DNA of 64,000 nucleotides, taken from an uncultured Desulfobacter sp. (lineage in GTDB: Bacteria; Desulfobacterota; Desulfobacteria; Desulfobacterales; Desulfobacteraceae). This document shows positions 1 through 8,327 of the stretch, in pieces. The stretch covers positions 3,901,001-3,965,000 of the forward strand of contig NZ_OY762929.1 in the NCBI RefSeq assembly GCF_963666675.1. The letters are read 5' to 3'. The position numbers and the translations under genes were made by a program. Within the stretch, counting starts at the first letter, position 1, and each line of letters opens with the position of its first letter. Below the pieces are notes generated by a model that ran no database searches, was not told the origin of the DNA, and saw nothing but the letters and a program-made list of their open reading frames with translations.

Positions 1-375
1 CTGGTTGTCATGGGTATCCGGTCGATCTACTACAAAAATAAAACCATCACCTCATCGGGAACATGGGGGTGCGGTTTTACCCAGCCAACGGTTAAAATGC
101 AGTATACGGGATCTTCCTATGCCGGATCTATTTTGGAATTTTTCAGTGCGGCGGCACCGCTCGTTGAAGATCACCCGCCCATCAAAGGACGGTTCCCGGA
201 AAAAACCCATTACCACAGCCATGTGAACGACATTGCAGAACTTCACATGAAAAATGTGGTTGTCCGCCCTGTGTTCTACCTGTTCGACAAACTCCGGTGG
301 ATGCAGCACGGAGACATTCATCTGTATATCGGATATATTTTGCTGGCAATTGTATTGCTGCTGTTCTTTATATGA
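1..375 (+). CDS. HyfB/HycC-like antiporter-type membrane subunit, C-terminal fragment
   Basis: The gene runs in from before the window; 124 codons and the stop are visible. The tail contains a WGCGF segment, KMQYTGSSYAGS, and a WMQHGDIHLYIGY motif followed by a hydrophobic last helix, which matches the C-terminus of HyfB/HycC, the NuoL-related proton-channel subunit of hydrogenase-4 and formate hydrogenlyase. In that family the protein sits in the cytoplasmic membrane and carries ion translocation. It is followed after 116 bp by a HyfC-like gene, so it is the first visible gene of the complex. The gap contains a hairpin repeat. The family call is good; which electron donor the complex uses cannot be told from this fragment. 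Confidence 0.85.
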   Translation: MVVMGIRSIYYKNKTITSSGTWGCGFTQPTVKMQYTGSSYAGSILEFFSAAAPLVEDHPPIKGRFPEKTHYHSHVNDIAELHMKNVVVRPVFYLFDKLRWMQHGDIHLYIGYILLAIVLLLFFI

Positions 376-440
376 CGGCCGGGCTTTGGCCCACGACGAA
401 AATTTAAGGTAGCTGAAGAACTGATTTAGACTTTTAACTT
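374..440. repeat. Copy A of GGCCATGGGCT-type hairpin repeat (short form)
   Basis: The segment begins ACGGCCGGGCTTTGGCCCAC and continues GACGAAAATTT. It shares the GGCC...GGCCCAC-ACGAAAAT pattern with the tandem copies at 12075-12318 and forms a small hairpin (GGGCTTTGGCCC). It lies between two genes of one operon. Confidence 0.5.
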
Positions 441-491
441 AAAATAAAAAACAGCCGGCAGCTAAAGGCTAATAGCGTTAAGGACTACTCC

Positions 492-1412
492 ATGATTCAA
501 TCCATCTTACTGTGGCTTGCAGCCATTCTGGCAGCACCGTTTTTTTCGGGCCTGATCCTCAAGATCAAGGCATTTTTCGGGGGCAAAAAAGGCCCGCCCC
601 TTTTGATCAACTATTACACCCTGATCAAACTGATAAAAAAAGGATCGGTTTACAGCAACAGCACCACGGCCGTGTTCAAGCTGGGGCCCATTATCTCCCT
701 TGCGGCATCCATTACGGTGCTCATGTTTCTGCCCATTGCAGGATATGATCCCATATTCTCCTTTAACGGAGACGTGATCTTTGTGCTCTATGTCCTGGGA
801 CTTGGCCGGTTTTTCACCATTGCGGCAGCCATGGATACGGCCTCTCCCTTTGAAGGCATGGGCGCGGCCAGGGAAGCATACTTTCCCATTATCTGCGAAG
901 CCGCCATGTTCATGATCCTGATCTTTTTTTACAGGATTACAGGCGAACTGCAGTTATCCGCCTTTTTTGCGGGCAGTAACCCGCAGCTTATGTGGAGTTC
1001 AGCCGGCGCACCACTGGTCTTCATTGTGATCTCATTTTTCATCATCCTTTTGACGGAAAATTCCAGGGTCCCGGTGGATGACCCGGCGACCCACCTTGAG
1101 TTGACCATGATACATGAAGTCATGGTCCTGGATCACAGCGGCCCTGATTTCGCGCTCATTGAACTCGGATCGTTCTGCAAGCTCATATTCTATTCCACCA
1201 TTATTTCAAAATTAATTCTTCCCTTTGAGTCCGCCATCTTCGGATTCCCGCTGGTGATGTATATCGCAGGCCTTCTGGTCGTGTACGTTGCCGTGGGCGT
1301 AACAGAGTCGGTGATTGCCAGGTATCGAATGGACAAGGTGCCCGGTTTTGTGCTGACATCCTTTGCCCTGGCCTTTTTTGCAACCATCATCACCATGGAG
1401 TTTGTTAAATGA
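492..1412 (+). CDS. HyfC/NuoH-like membrane subunit of hydrogenase-4-related complex
   Basis: A 306-residue polytopic membrane protein of the complex I subunit 1 (NuoH/HyfC/HycD) family, which joins the peripheral Fe-S arm to the ion-pumping membrane arm. Conserved features are the MDTASPFEGMGAAREAYFP segment around residues 115-133 and ENSRVPVDDPATHLELTMIH around 189-208, both signatures of HyfC/HycD. Length matches HyfC (about 315). The start is supported by AAGGA eight bases upstream of the ATG. It overlaps the next gene by 4 bp (ATGA), indicating translational coupling. Function as part of an ion-translocating complex is known for the family; the specific partner is inferred from the neighbours. 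Confidence 0.9.
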   Translation: MIQSILLWLAAILAAPFFSGLILKIKAFFGGKKGPPLLINYYTLIKLIKKGSVYSNSTTAVFKLGPIISLAASITVLMFLPIAGYDPIFSFNGDVIFVLYVLGLGRFFTIAAAMDTASPFEGMGAAREAYFPIICEAAMFMILIFFYRITGELQLSAFFAGSNPQLMWSSAGAPLVFIVISFFIILLTENSRVPVDDPATHLELTMIHEVMVLDHSGPDFALIELGSFCKLIFYSTIISKLILPFESAIFGFPLVMYIAGLLVVYVAVGVTESVIARYRMDKVPGFVLTSFALAFFATIITMEFVK

Positions 1413-2053
1413 TATTCAATCCTGTTGATATAATTTTATCATTTGTACTGCTGTCGGTACTGTTTTCGTTCGGTGCCGACCGGGTACAGGTGCTGATCAA
1501 GCTGGTGGGGTTCCAGGGTATAGTGATCTCCATCATCCCCTTTTTCATCGGCCATGACATGAGTATGGGCAGCACGGTCTTTACCCTGGCGACCCTTGTC
1601 ATCCGGGGCATCATTATCCCGTTGAGTATTTTTGTGGCAATCCGGAAAGGGGCCATCCGGCGGGTGGTTGAGCCCATCATCGGGTACCATGCCTCGATTT
1701 TATGCGGCCTGGCCCTGATTATCGGCGCAACCTATATTTCCGGACGACTGGAAATCGGTGCCGTGAGCGGATTTAAACTTTTGGAACCCACGGCCATTGC
1801 CCTTCTGGTAACCGGAATGTTTCTGCTCATGGCCCGGAGGAACGCCATTGCCATGGTCATCGGTTACATCATGATGGAAAACGGAATATACCTGGTTGGG
1901 TCGGGCCTGTCGGTGGGCACCCGCCATATTGTAGAATTCGGTATTTTGCTGGACGTTCTGGCCGGAGTCATGATCATGGCCGTGATCCTCCGTAATATTA
2001 AAAAGACCTTTGACGACGTGGATACCGCGTTGCTTAGAACTTTAAAGGATTAG
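1409..2053 (+). CDS. HyfE-like membrane subunit (NuoK-related)
   Basis: A 214-residue integral membrane protein matching HyfE of hydrogenase-4: several hydrophobic helices, the MMENGIYLVGSGL segment near residue 152, which resembles the NuoK-like core, and a charged tail ending KKTFDDVDTALLRTLKD, typical of HyfE. HyfE is absent from formate hydrogenlyase-1 (Hyc), so its presence marks a Hyf-type layout. It starts inside the stop of the HyfC-like gene and is followed after 3 bp by the HyfF-like gene, so the three are surely co-transcribed. Confidence 0.88.
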   Translation: MIFNPVDIILSFVLLSVLFSFGADRVQVLIKLVGFQGIVISIIPFFIGHDMSMGSTVFTLATLVIRGIIIPLSIFVAIRKGAIRRVVEPIIGYHASILCGLALIIGATYISGRLEIGAVSGFKLLEPTAIALLVTGMFLLMARRNAIAMVIGYIMMENGIYLVGSGLSVGTRHIVEFGILLDVLAGVMIMAVILRNIKKTFDDVDTALLRTLKD

Positions 2054-2056
2054 GGT

Positions 2057-3481
2057 ATGGTTGAAATAGTATTTCTGACACCTTTTATTGCCGGTCTTAT
2101 CGCATTTTTCCTGCCAAAAATTTTGGGCCGGTCCCTGCTCGTTCTGACCGGCGCGGCGCACTTAACCCTTTCGGTGATGCTGTGGAAAGACCAGCCCCAG
2201 GCGATTTTTGATCGGTATTTTGCAGTGACCCCCGAGGGCATGCTCTCTTTGCTTGTTATCTCCCTGCTCTTCTTTTTGATCTCCATCTATACGGTGGGCT
2301 ATCTCAAAGAGAGTCAGATCGAGTCCGAAGGTCTTTTTACCGGCGCCATGCTGGTATTTTTGGCCACCATGACCATGGTCACCCTGTCCGATCACATCAT
2401 GGTCATGTGGATCGCCATTGAAGCCACGACGCTCGCAAGTACCCCGTTGATTTACACCCATCGCTCCGCCGCATCCCTTGAGGCGACCTGGAAATATGTG
2501 CTCATCTGTTCGGTGGGCATTGCCATGGCGCTTTTGGGGTCGGTTCTGGTGGCCTTTTCCATGGGCCAGGCCAACGCAGGCACACCAGTCTCTTTTTCCG
2601 CCCTGACAGAGGTGGCCAAAACCCTTGATCCCGTTTGGCTTAAGGCCGGATTCATTTTTATCCTGGTAGGCTACGGAACCAAGATGGGTCTTGCGCCCAT
2701 GCACACCTGGCTGCCTGATGCCCACAGTGAGGCCCCAAGTCCTGCATCGGCCCTCTTGTCCGGGGTGCTTCTCAACTGCGCTTTTTTAGGGATTTTCAAA
2801 ACCAATAAAATTATGGTAGCCGCAGGGCTCCAAGATTTTTCCGGCGGGATTCTCATGGTGTTCGGTCTGTTATCCATTCTGGCGGCAGCCACATTTATCC
2901 TCAAGCAGAACGAATACAAACGGATGCTGGCCTACTCCAGTATCGAAAATATGGGCATCATTGCATTCGGCACCGGCGTGGGCGGTTTAGGCGTATACGG
3001 TGCGGTGATCTGCATGCTTCACCACAGCCTGATCAAATCCTCTTTGTTTCTCTCTTCGGGCAACATTCTTTTAGGATACGGGGACCGGCTGATCAAAAAC
3101 ACCGGAAACCTGGTCAAGGGCATGCCCAAAACCTTTGTGGCCTTTTTTGCGGGCTTTATCGGCATTGCAGGCTTCCCCCCGTTCGGTATTTTTATCGGAG
3201 AGTTGTGCATTATTGTTGCCGCGTTCAAGGCCGGGTTCCACGTGGCCATCACCGTATTCATTTTGAGCCTGTGCGTTATCTTTGCAGGATTTGCCAACCA
3301 GATCATGAAAATCAGTTTTGAAGAGTGCAGCACCGCGATTAAAATCAAAGAATCGGCCGGCATGGTCTGGCCCCAGTACCTGCTGCTGCTGACCTCATTA
3401 ATCTTGTGTTTCTTTATCCCGGATTCATTGAATCAAACCATATCCGATGCAGTCATTGCCATTGGCGGAGGACTTAGATGA
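2057..3481 (+). CDS. HyfF-like antiporter-type membrane subunit (NuoM/N-related)
   Basis: A 474-residue protein of the proton-conducting membrane transporter family (NuoL/M/N, Mrp). The core includes MWIAIEATTLASTPLIY with the helix-5 glutamate, KMGLAPMHTWLPDAHSEAPS (the strongly conserved lysine and HTWLPDAH segment around residues 213-232) and a later HHSLIKSSLFLSSGN. Length agrees with HyfF (about 526) though slightly short. It is the second antiporter-like subunit visible after the HyfB-like one; no HyfD-like gene lies between. It overlaps the next gene by 4 bp. Confidence 0.9.
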   Translation: MVEIVFLTPFIAGLIAFFLPKILGRSLLVLTGAAHLTLSVMLWKDQPQAIFDRYFAVTPEGMLSLLVISLLFFLISIYTVGYLKESQIESEGLFTGAMLVFLATMTMVTLSDHIMVMWIAIEATTLASTPLIYTHRSAASLEATWKYVLICSVGIAMALLGSVLVAFSMGQANAGTPVSFSALTEVAKTLDPVWLKAGFIFILVGYGTKMGLAPMHTWLPDAHSEAPSPASALLSGVLLNCAFLGIFKTNKIMVAAGLQDFSGGILMVFGLLSILAAATFILKQNEYKRMLAYSSIENMGIIAFGTGVGGLGVYGAVICMLHHSLIKSSLFLSSGNILLGYGDRLIKNTGNLVKGMPKTFVAFFAGFIGIAGFPPFGIFIGELCIIVAAFKAGFHVAITVFILSLCVIFAGFANQIMKISFEECSTAIKIKESAGMVWPQYLLLLTSLILCFFIPDSLNQTISDAVIAIGGGLR

Positions 3482-4992
3482 GCAACGCTTTTTTACAGAT
3501 TTCAAACGCCGAAAAAGTCAGTCGGGAGGCCATTCCCCACCTTTCCTTTGATGACTTCCGAAACCAGGCCCTGGAATTGGTCTCCAACGGGGGAAAAGTG
3601 GTCCAGTATTTTGCCTATCCGGACAAGGACAAGCTAAAACTGTTGGCTGTATTGCGAACCGATCAACTGGTTGTGGCCGGCTGTGATGCCCCGCAAACCT
3701 ATACGTCTTTGACCCAAGAGAGCGAACCCTTTCATCTGTTTGAACGGGAAATGGCAGAGCAGTACGGTATCGATCCCCAGGACCATCCCTGGCTGAAAAT
3801 GGTTCGCTACCACCCCAACTACTCAACAGACACAGCAGATGTATTCGGTAACGACTATGCCCAGGACATCCCGGGCAACTATCCCTACTACCAGGTGGAG
3901 GGCGAAGAGATCCACGAGGTTGCCGTGGGACCGGTCCACGCCGGGGTCATTGAGCCGGGGCATTTCCGATTCAACTGCATCGGGGAACGGGTGCTGCACC
4001 TGGAAATCCAGCTGGGGTATCAGCACCGGGGCATTGAACAGCAGTTGCTTGGGGTTCCGGCCAAACGGCTTCCCATCATTGGCGAAAACATTGCAGGCGA
4101 TACCACCATCGGACACAGCCTGTGCATGGCCCAGAACCTGGAAGCGCTGACCGGGATTCAACCGGATCAGGGGGCCAACATCATCCGGACCATTGCCCTG
4201 GAACTGGAACGCCTGGCAAATCATATCGGTGATCTTGGGGCGCTAAGTGGTGATGTGGCATTTCTGCCCCCGGCCAACTATTTTGGCAGGATCAGAGGCG
4301 ATTTTCTCAACCTGTCGCTCTTGATTTGCGGCAACCGGTTCGGCAAGGGCTTGGTCCGCCCCGGCGGGGTTCGTTTCCCCTTGTCCGAAGATATCCGCCA
4401 AGTGCTCAACGAACGTCTGACAGAACTTCGGCCCGAAGTCACCCATGTACTGGAACTTCTTTTCAACACACCCACTGTCCGGGCCCGGTTTGAGGGATGC
4501 GGGGCGGTGAGCCGTGAAGATGCCGATCATTTAGGGCTGGTCGGCCCTGCCGGCCGGGCCAGCGGGTTGGATTACGATGTCCGACGGTGTTTTCCCACAG
4601 AACACTACCCGCACATGGGTATACCGGAAAATAAAGAACCGACTGGAGATGTCTATGCCAGGGCCAAGGTCAGACATGACGAGATCCTGCAGTCCCTTCA
4701 AATCATAGAATCCCTGGCCGCCATTCCTGTGGAAACACAGTGTGTCAGCGAGGGAACCGTCAACGAACTGCCGGCCAATAGTTTTTCCGTGGCCCTGAAC
4801 GAGGCCTGGCGCGGCGAGGTCTCCCATGCGATCCTGACCGATGAAAACGGCAAAATGTTAAGGTACAAAATCAAGGATCCCTCTTTTCACAACTGGAACG
4901 GGCTGGCCATGGCGCTCAGGGACACCGGGATATCTGATTTCCCCCTGAATAATAAGAGTTTTAATCTATCCTATTGTGGATTCGATCTTTAG
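3478..4992 (+). CDS. HyfG/HycE-like large subunit lacking [NiFe] ligands
   Basis: A 504-residue fusion of a NuoC-like domain (about residues 1-130) and a NuoD/[NiFe]-hydrogenase large-subunit domain. LEIQLGYQHRGIEQ and the following segment align with HycE. The position of the first hydrogenase motif, VCGICGFAHS in active enzymes, reads IAGDTTIGHS here (residues 205-214), so both cysteines are replaced by Ala206 and Thr209. At the C-terminus, where active enzymes have DPCxxC, the protein ends FNLSYCGFDL with at most one candidate cysteine and no maturation tail. The subunit therefore cannot bind a normal [NiFe] centre. Such subunits are known in complex I and in Ehr complexes. The redox substrate is unknown. 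Confidence 0.88.
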   Translation: MSNAFLQISNAEKVSREAIPHLSFDDFRNQALELVSNGGKVVQYFAYPDKDKLKLLAVLRTDQLVVAGCDAPQTYTSLTQESEPFHLFEREMAEQYGIDPQDHPWLKMVRYHPNYSTDTADVFGNDYAQDIPGNYPYYQVEGEEIHEVAVGPVHAGVIEPGHFRFNCIGERVLHLEIQLGYQHRGIEQQLLGVPAKRLPIIGENIAGDTTIGHSLCMAQNLEALTGIQPDQGANIIRTIALELERLANHIGDLGALSGDVAFLPPANYFGRIRGDFLNLSLLICGNRFGKGLVRPGGVRFPLSEDIRQVLNERLTELRPEVTHVLELLFNTPTVRARFEGCGAVSREDADHLGLVGPAGRASGLDYDVRRCFPTEHYPHMGIPENKEPTGDVYARAKVRHDEILQSLQIIESLAAIPVETQCVSEGTVNELPANSFSVALNEAWRGEVSHAILTDENGKMLRYKIKDPSFHNWNGLAMALRDTGISDFPLNNKSFNLSYCGFDL

Positions 4993-5010
4993 AAAAGCGG
5001 AGAATATCAT

Positions 5011-5751
5011 ATGCTCAGTGTATTGAAAAACAGATTTGAACAAGGCTGCCGGACCAACCGGTACCCCGAAGAAAAGGTCAAGGTATTTCCCCGCTACCGA
5101 GGCAAACCCGTTATCCAGAATAATATCTCCGGGGCCACCCTTGAAGCCTGTGCCGCATCCTGTCCCCAGGACGCCATAGTGATAGACGATAGAAAAATAG
5201 ACATGGGCCGGTGCGTCTTTTGCGGCACCTGTGAACAGACCTCCAACGGCCAGATCAAGTTCACCAACGACTACGAAATTGCAACATCAGAGCGCGCAGA
5301 CCTGATCACGGAAGGTAATCTTCCTGCCCTGGCCGAACATGCCAAACAGCATTTTAAAAAACTGTTTGGCCGCTCTTTGCAATTGCGCCAGGTGTCTGCG
5401 GCCGGGTGCAATGCCTGCGAAGCCGATCTGAACGTACTGGCCACGCCCTTTTTTGACCTGGCCAGATTCGGCATCAACTTTGTCGCCTCCCCCCGTCATG
5501 CCGACGGCATTGTGGTCACAGGCCCCATATCCAGGAACATGAAAACCGCCCTGCTCCAGACCTACGAAGCGACCCCGGCACCCAAGGTGGTCATTGCCGT
5601 GGGCTCATGCACCATCAGCGGCGGTCCTTTCACCGGAAGCCCTGAAATCACCGAGGGCCTGGACAAAATCCTGCCGGTGGATCTGTTTATCCCGGGATGC
5701 CCGCCCCATCCCATGACCAACCTTCATGCACTGCTTTCCTTTTTTAAGTAA
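5011..5751 (+). CDS. Fused ferredoxin-like and NuoB/HyfI-like small subunit
   Basis: The 246-residue protein joins two parts that are separate genes in Hyf: an N-terminal ferredoxin-like part (HyfH/NuoI type, residues 1-100) and a NuoB/HyfI part (120-246). The second part keeps all four likely ligands of the proximal [4Fe-4S] cluster: Cys133 and Cys136 in GCNACEADLN, Cys200 in GSCTISGGPF and Cys230 in GCPPHP. The first part keeps CVFCGTC (Cys68, 71, 74) and a CP at Cys51, enough for one cluster; the usual second set is reduced to Cys47. GGAG precedes the start. It closes the visible operon. Electrons probably enter here from a soluble carrier, which is inference. Confidence 0.85.
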   Translation: MLSVLKNRFEQGCRTNRYPEEKVKVFPRYRGKPVIQNNISGATLEACAASCPQDAIVIDDRKIDMGRCVFCGTCEQTSNGQIKFTNDYEIATSERADLITEGNLPALAEHAKQHFKKLFGRSLQLRQVSAAGCNACEADLNVLATPFFDLARFGINFVASPRHADGIVVTGPISRNMKTALLQTYEATPAPKVVIAVGSCTISGGPFTGSPEITEGLDKILPVDLFIPGCPPHPMTNLHALLSFFK

Positions 5752-6115
5752 TTTGAGATACGGGGAAGCCGACCGGTCTTCATCCAATGGTTTTCAAACG
5801 GTCTGGCTTTCCCTGCATACCGGCTTTTCCTTCCCCCTGCCCACACGCATCTGTCAATAATCATACTTTTATTGTTTCCCATGCAGTTAAGCGTTTTAAA
5901 ACCCATGAACTGATCCTGTCTTTGATCTATGCCACCGTGCCTGCCCGAACGAGGGCAACCACAGAGGGATATCCCCTACAAAAAATGGCCGACAGTAAAA
6001 TCAATCCCAAAAATGGATTCACTTGCTGTCCAGTTTTGGAGATGCTAATGTTATTGTTCTTCTCAAAGTCCATAAATGATGAACAAATATTTAACGCAAT
6101 AGTTAGGAGTGCATC
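5752..6115. other. Intergenic gap between complex operon and metal importer
   Basis: 364 bp with no convincing gene. An imperfect hairpin (AAGCCGACCG at 5766-5775 against CGGTCTGGCTT at 5799-5809, one bulge) followed by a short T run could terminate the upstream operon. The promoter of the importer must lie in the remainder, but no clear DtxR/MntR-type palindrome was found by eye. Confidence 0.4.
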
Positions 6116-7057
6116 ATGAAACACTTATTTAGAAAATGTCTATTGTCTTTTTCCGCGCTGATTTTCACCGCATTGTTGCTTTTCCCAGAATCGGCAGTTG
6201 CTGCTGAGTCAAAAAAGCCCGTGATCGTTTCATCAACCACACAGATTGCCGATTTTGCCCGGCAGGTGGTCGGGGACCAGGCCGTGGTTAAAAGCATACT
6301 GGCACCGGGGGCTGATCCCCATACCTACAATGTCACCCCCGATGACGTTCAGATTGTGCTCGGTGCCGATCTCTGCATCGAAAACGGGCTTCACCTGGAG
6401 GGTAAAAACTGGATGGCCACCCTGGCAAAGGATGCCCAAAAGCCTTTGGTTACGGCCACTAACGGGATCCAGGTTCTCAGCATCAGCGAAGGCGGCCAGT
6501 CTCTGCCCGACCCCCATGCCTGGTTTTCCCTGAAAAATGTCGCAGTATACATCAACAATATCACCCGGGCCGTCATTGAGCTGGATCCGGAGTACAAGGC
6601 GCACTACCAGGCCCGGGCCAAACTGTATCTTCAACAGTTGCGGGTCCTGGACGCCTGGATCCGGGCGCAGTTCAACACGATTCCTCCCCAGCGGCGGATT
6701 CTGGTAACCACCCACGATGCCTTCAACTATTTTTGCCGGGAATACAGATTCAATGAAAACAACGATTTTCTTTCCATTGCGCCTGTGGGATGGTCCACCG
6801 GTGCGGAAGTAGGGGCAGGTATTACCCCCGAGCGCCGACGCAAGGTGGTGGACTCCATCAAAGCCTCCGGTGCCCCGGCCATCTTTGTTGAAACCACCAT
6901 CAACCCCAAACAGATCCGGCAGATCGCCAAGGAGACCGGCGTGAAAATCGGCGGAGAACTCTATTCCGACTCCATGGGCCCCAAAGACTCTGCAGGGGAA
7001 ACCTATATCGGCATGATGCGCGAGAACACCCTGCTCATTGTCAATGCGTTAAAATAG
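6116..7057 (+). CDS. Periplasmic Mn/Zn/Fe-binding protein of ABC importer (TroA/ZnuA family)
   Basis: A 313-residue substrate-binding protein with an N-terminal signal sequence (hydrophobic stretch to about residue 30, VAAES). The four metal ligands of the cluster 9 family can be placed: His in DPHTY, His in PDPHAW, His in TTHDAF and Asp in LYSDSMG. The short or missing histidine-rich loop favours TroA/MntA-like proteins over classical ZnuA. TAGGAG precedes the start codon. The gene is followed by a small exported-type protein, an ATPase and a permease, so it heads an importer operon. The metal (Mn, Zn or Fe) cannot be decided from sequence. Confidence 0.9.
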   Translation: MKHLFRKCLLSFSALIFTALLLFPESAVAAESKKPVIVSSTTQIADFARQVVGDQAVVKSILAPGADPHTYNVTPDDVQIVLGADLCIENGLHLEGKNWMATLAKDAQKPLVTATNGIQVLSISEGGQSLPDPHAWFSLKNVAVYINNITRAVIELDPEYKAHYQARAKLYLQQLRVLDAWIRAQFNTIPPQRRILVTTHDAFNYFCREYRFNENNDFLSIAPVGWSTGAEVGAGITPERRRKVVDSIKASGAPAIFVETTINPKQIRQIAKETGVKIGGELYSDSMGPKDSAGETYIGMMRENTLLIVNALK

Positions 7058-7066
7058 GCGGTCATT

Positions 7067-7576
7067 ATGCGTTTTGTCATCATCATTTTTATCTGGATTT
7101 TTTTTATCGGCGGACTGTGGGCATATACGGCAAACCGGGATGCGGCCCTGCCCGAAGGACCGGCCCAGGTGGCGGACCGGGAAGTGGTCACCCGGGACTT
7201 TGTTCTGGAGATCACGCCGGGGTTTTCCATTGAACATGATCCCTTTGCCCTGAACCTGGACGATGCGCCCCAGGCCCCGGACCTTGAGGTCCGCCTCAAT
7301 GGCCGTGCCTTAACCATGGACGCAGAGGAGATCACCCGGGGAAAGGTCCTGCGCATCACAAAAGGCATAACCCCCACCCTCGGATTTAATGAAATATATG
7401 TCCAGGCCAGCCCCCCTGTCTCCGAAACGCATTTGGACCATGGGCTTCGGGTTCGGCTGCTGGACAACGGGGCAACCGTGACCGATCAGACGATCTGGGG
7501 GAGCCGGGGTGCCGTGGTGGCCGGAACGGTGACCTTTACCCTGGCTGCCGCCAAGGAGGATGACCATGACCATTGA
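7067..7576 (+). CDS. Small membrane-anchored or exported protein in metal-import operon
   Basis: A 169-residue protein I do not recognise. It has one N-terminal hydrophobic segment (residues 3-20) that could be a signal anchor, then a soluble part rich in acidic residues and predicted beta structure, and ends in a short metal-ligand-like tail (KEDDHDH). It lies 9 bp after the binding-protein gene and overlaps the ATPase region, so it belongs to the importer operon. A periplasmic accessory role in metal handling is a guess from position and tail only. Confidence 0.7.
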   Translation: MRFVIIIFIWIFFIGGLWAYTANRDAALPEGPAQVADREVVTRDFVLEITPGFSIEHDPFALNLDDAPQAPDLEVRLNGRALTMDAEEITRGKVLRITKGITPTLGFNEIYVQASPPVSETHLDHGLRVRLLDNGATVTDQTIWGSRGAVVAGTVTFTLAAAKEDDHDH

Positions 7577-8327
7577 TAGTCCGTTTGCCATAGAAGTATC
7601 GCATCTCACTGTCAGTTACAATGCCAGGCCCGCGCTGCTGGATGTCAGTGTAAAAATAGAAAAAGACCGGCTGGTGGGTGTCATCGGTCCCAACGGTGCA
7701 GGCAAATCAACCTTTATCAAAGCGATTCTGGGATTTGTTAAACCGGATCTGGGGACGGTAATGATCAAAGGCATCCATGCGAAAAACGCCAAAGGCCAGG
7801 TGGCCTATGTCCCCCAGCGCGGTGCCGTGGACTGGGATTTTCCCATCACGGTCCGGGAAGTGGCCCTCATGGGACGATACCAGCAGATCGCCTGGCACAG
7901 TTCCCCTGGCAACAAAGACAGGGATGCCGCCATGCAGGCCCTGGAGATGGTGCGCATGGCCGACTTTGCCCACCGCCAGATCGGTGAGCTTTCCGGCGGC
8001 CAGCAGCAGCGGGTGTTCATGGCCCGGGCCCTGGCCCAGGGCAGCGACATCCTGTTGCTGGACGAACCCTTTGCAGGAGTGGATGCAGCCACCGAGCGGG
8101 CCATCCTGGATGTATTGGAGCGGGCCAAACAATCGGGAAAAACCCTGGTGGTGGTCCACCACGATCTCTCCACCGCCGCAGAATATTTTGACAAGCTGCT
8201 GCTCATCAAACAGCGCCTCTATGCCTATGGCGAACCGGATATTGTTCTCCAGGAAGACCTGCTCAGCCAGGTATATGAGGGCAGACTGAAAATTTTCAAG
8301 GACGTGATCAAAAAGGAGAGGCGCTGA
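7566..8327 (+). CDS. Metal ABC importer ATP-binding protein (TroB/ZnuC family)
   Basis: An ABC ATPase of about 253 residues with Walker A GPNGAGKST, a Q-loop in VAYVPQRGAVDWDFP, signature LSGGQQQR and Walker B DILLLDEPF. The VPQRGAVDWDFP segment is typical of the Mn/Zn/Fe importer subfamily. An in-frame ATG at 7560 touches the strong AAGGAGG (7553-7559), so the ATG at 7566, six bases from it, is the better start. It overlaps the previous gene by 11 bp and the permease by 1 bp (TGATG). Confidence 0.92.
   Translation: MTIDSPFAIEVSHLTVSYNARPALLDVSVKIEKDRLVGVIGPNGAGKSTFIKAILGFVKPDLGTVMIKGIHAKNAKGQVAYVPQRGAVDWDFPITVREVALMGRYQQIAWHSSPGNKDRDAAMQALEMVRMADFAHRQIGELSGGQQQRVFMARALAQGSDILLLDEPFAGVDAATERAILDVLERAKQSGKTLVVVHHDLSTAAEYFDKLLLIKQRLYAYGEPDIVLQEDLLSQVYEGRLKIFKDVIKKERR

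Noticed and set aside
3478..5751. Active hydrogen-evolving formate hydrogenlyase
   Set aside because: The [NiFe] ligand cysteines are replaced, and no formate dehydrogenase or maturation genes are in view.
5787..6119. Open frame of 110 codons before the metal-binding protein gene
   Set aside because: No ribosome-binding site, unusual composition, and it overlaps the well-supported start at 6116.
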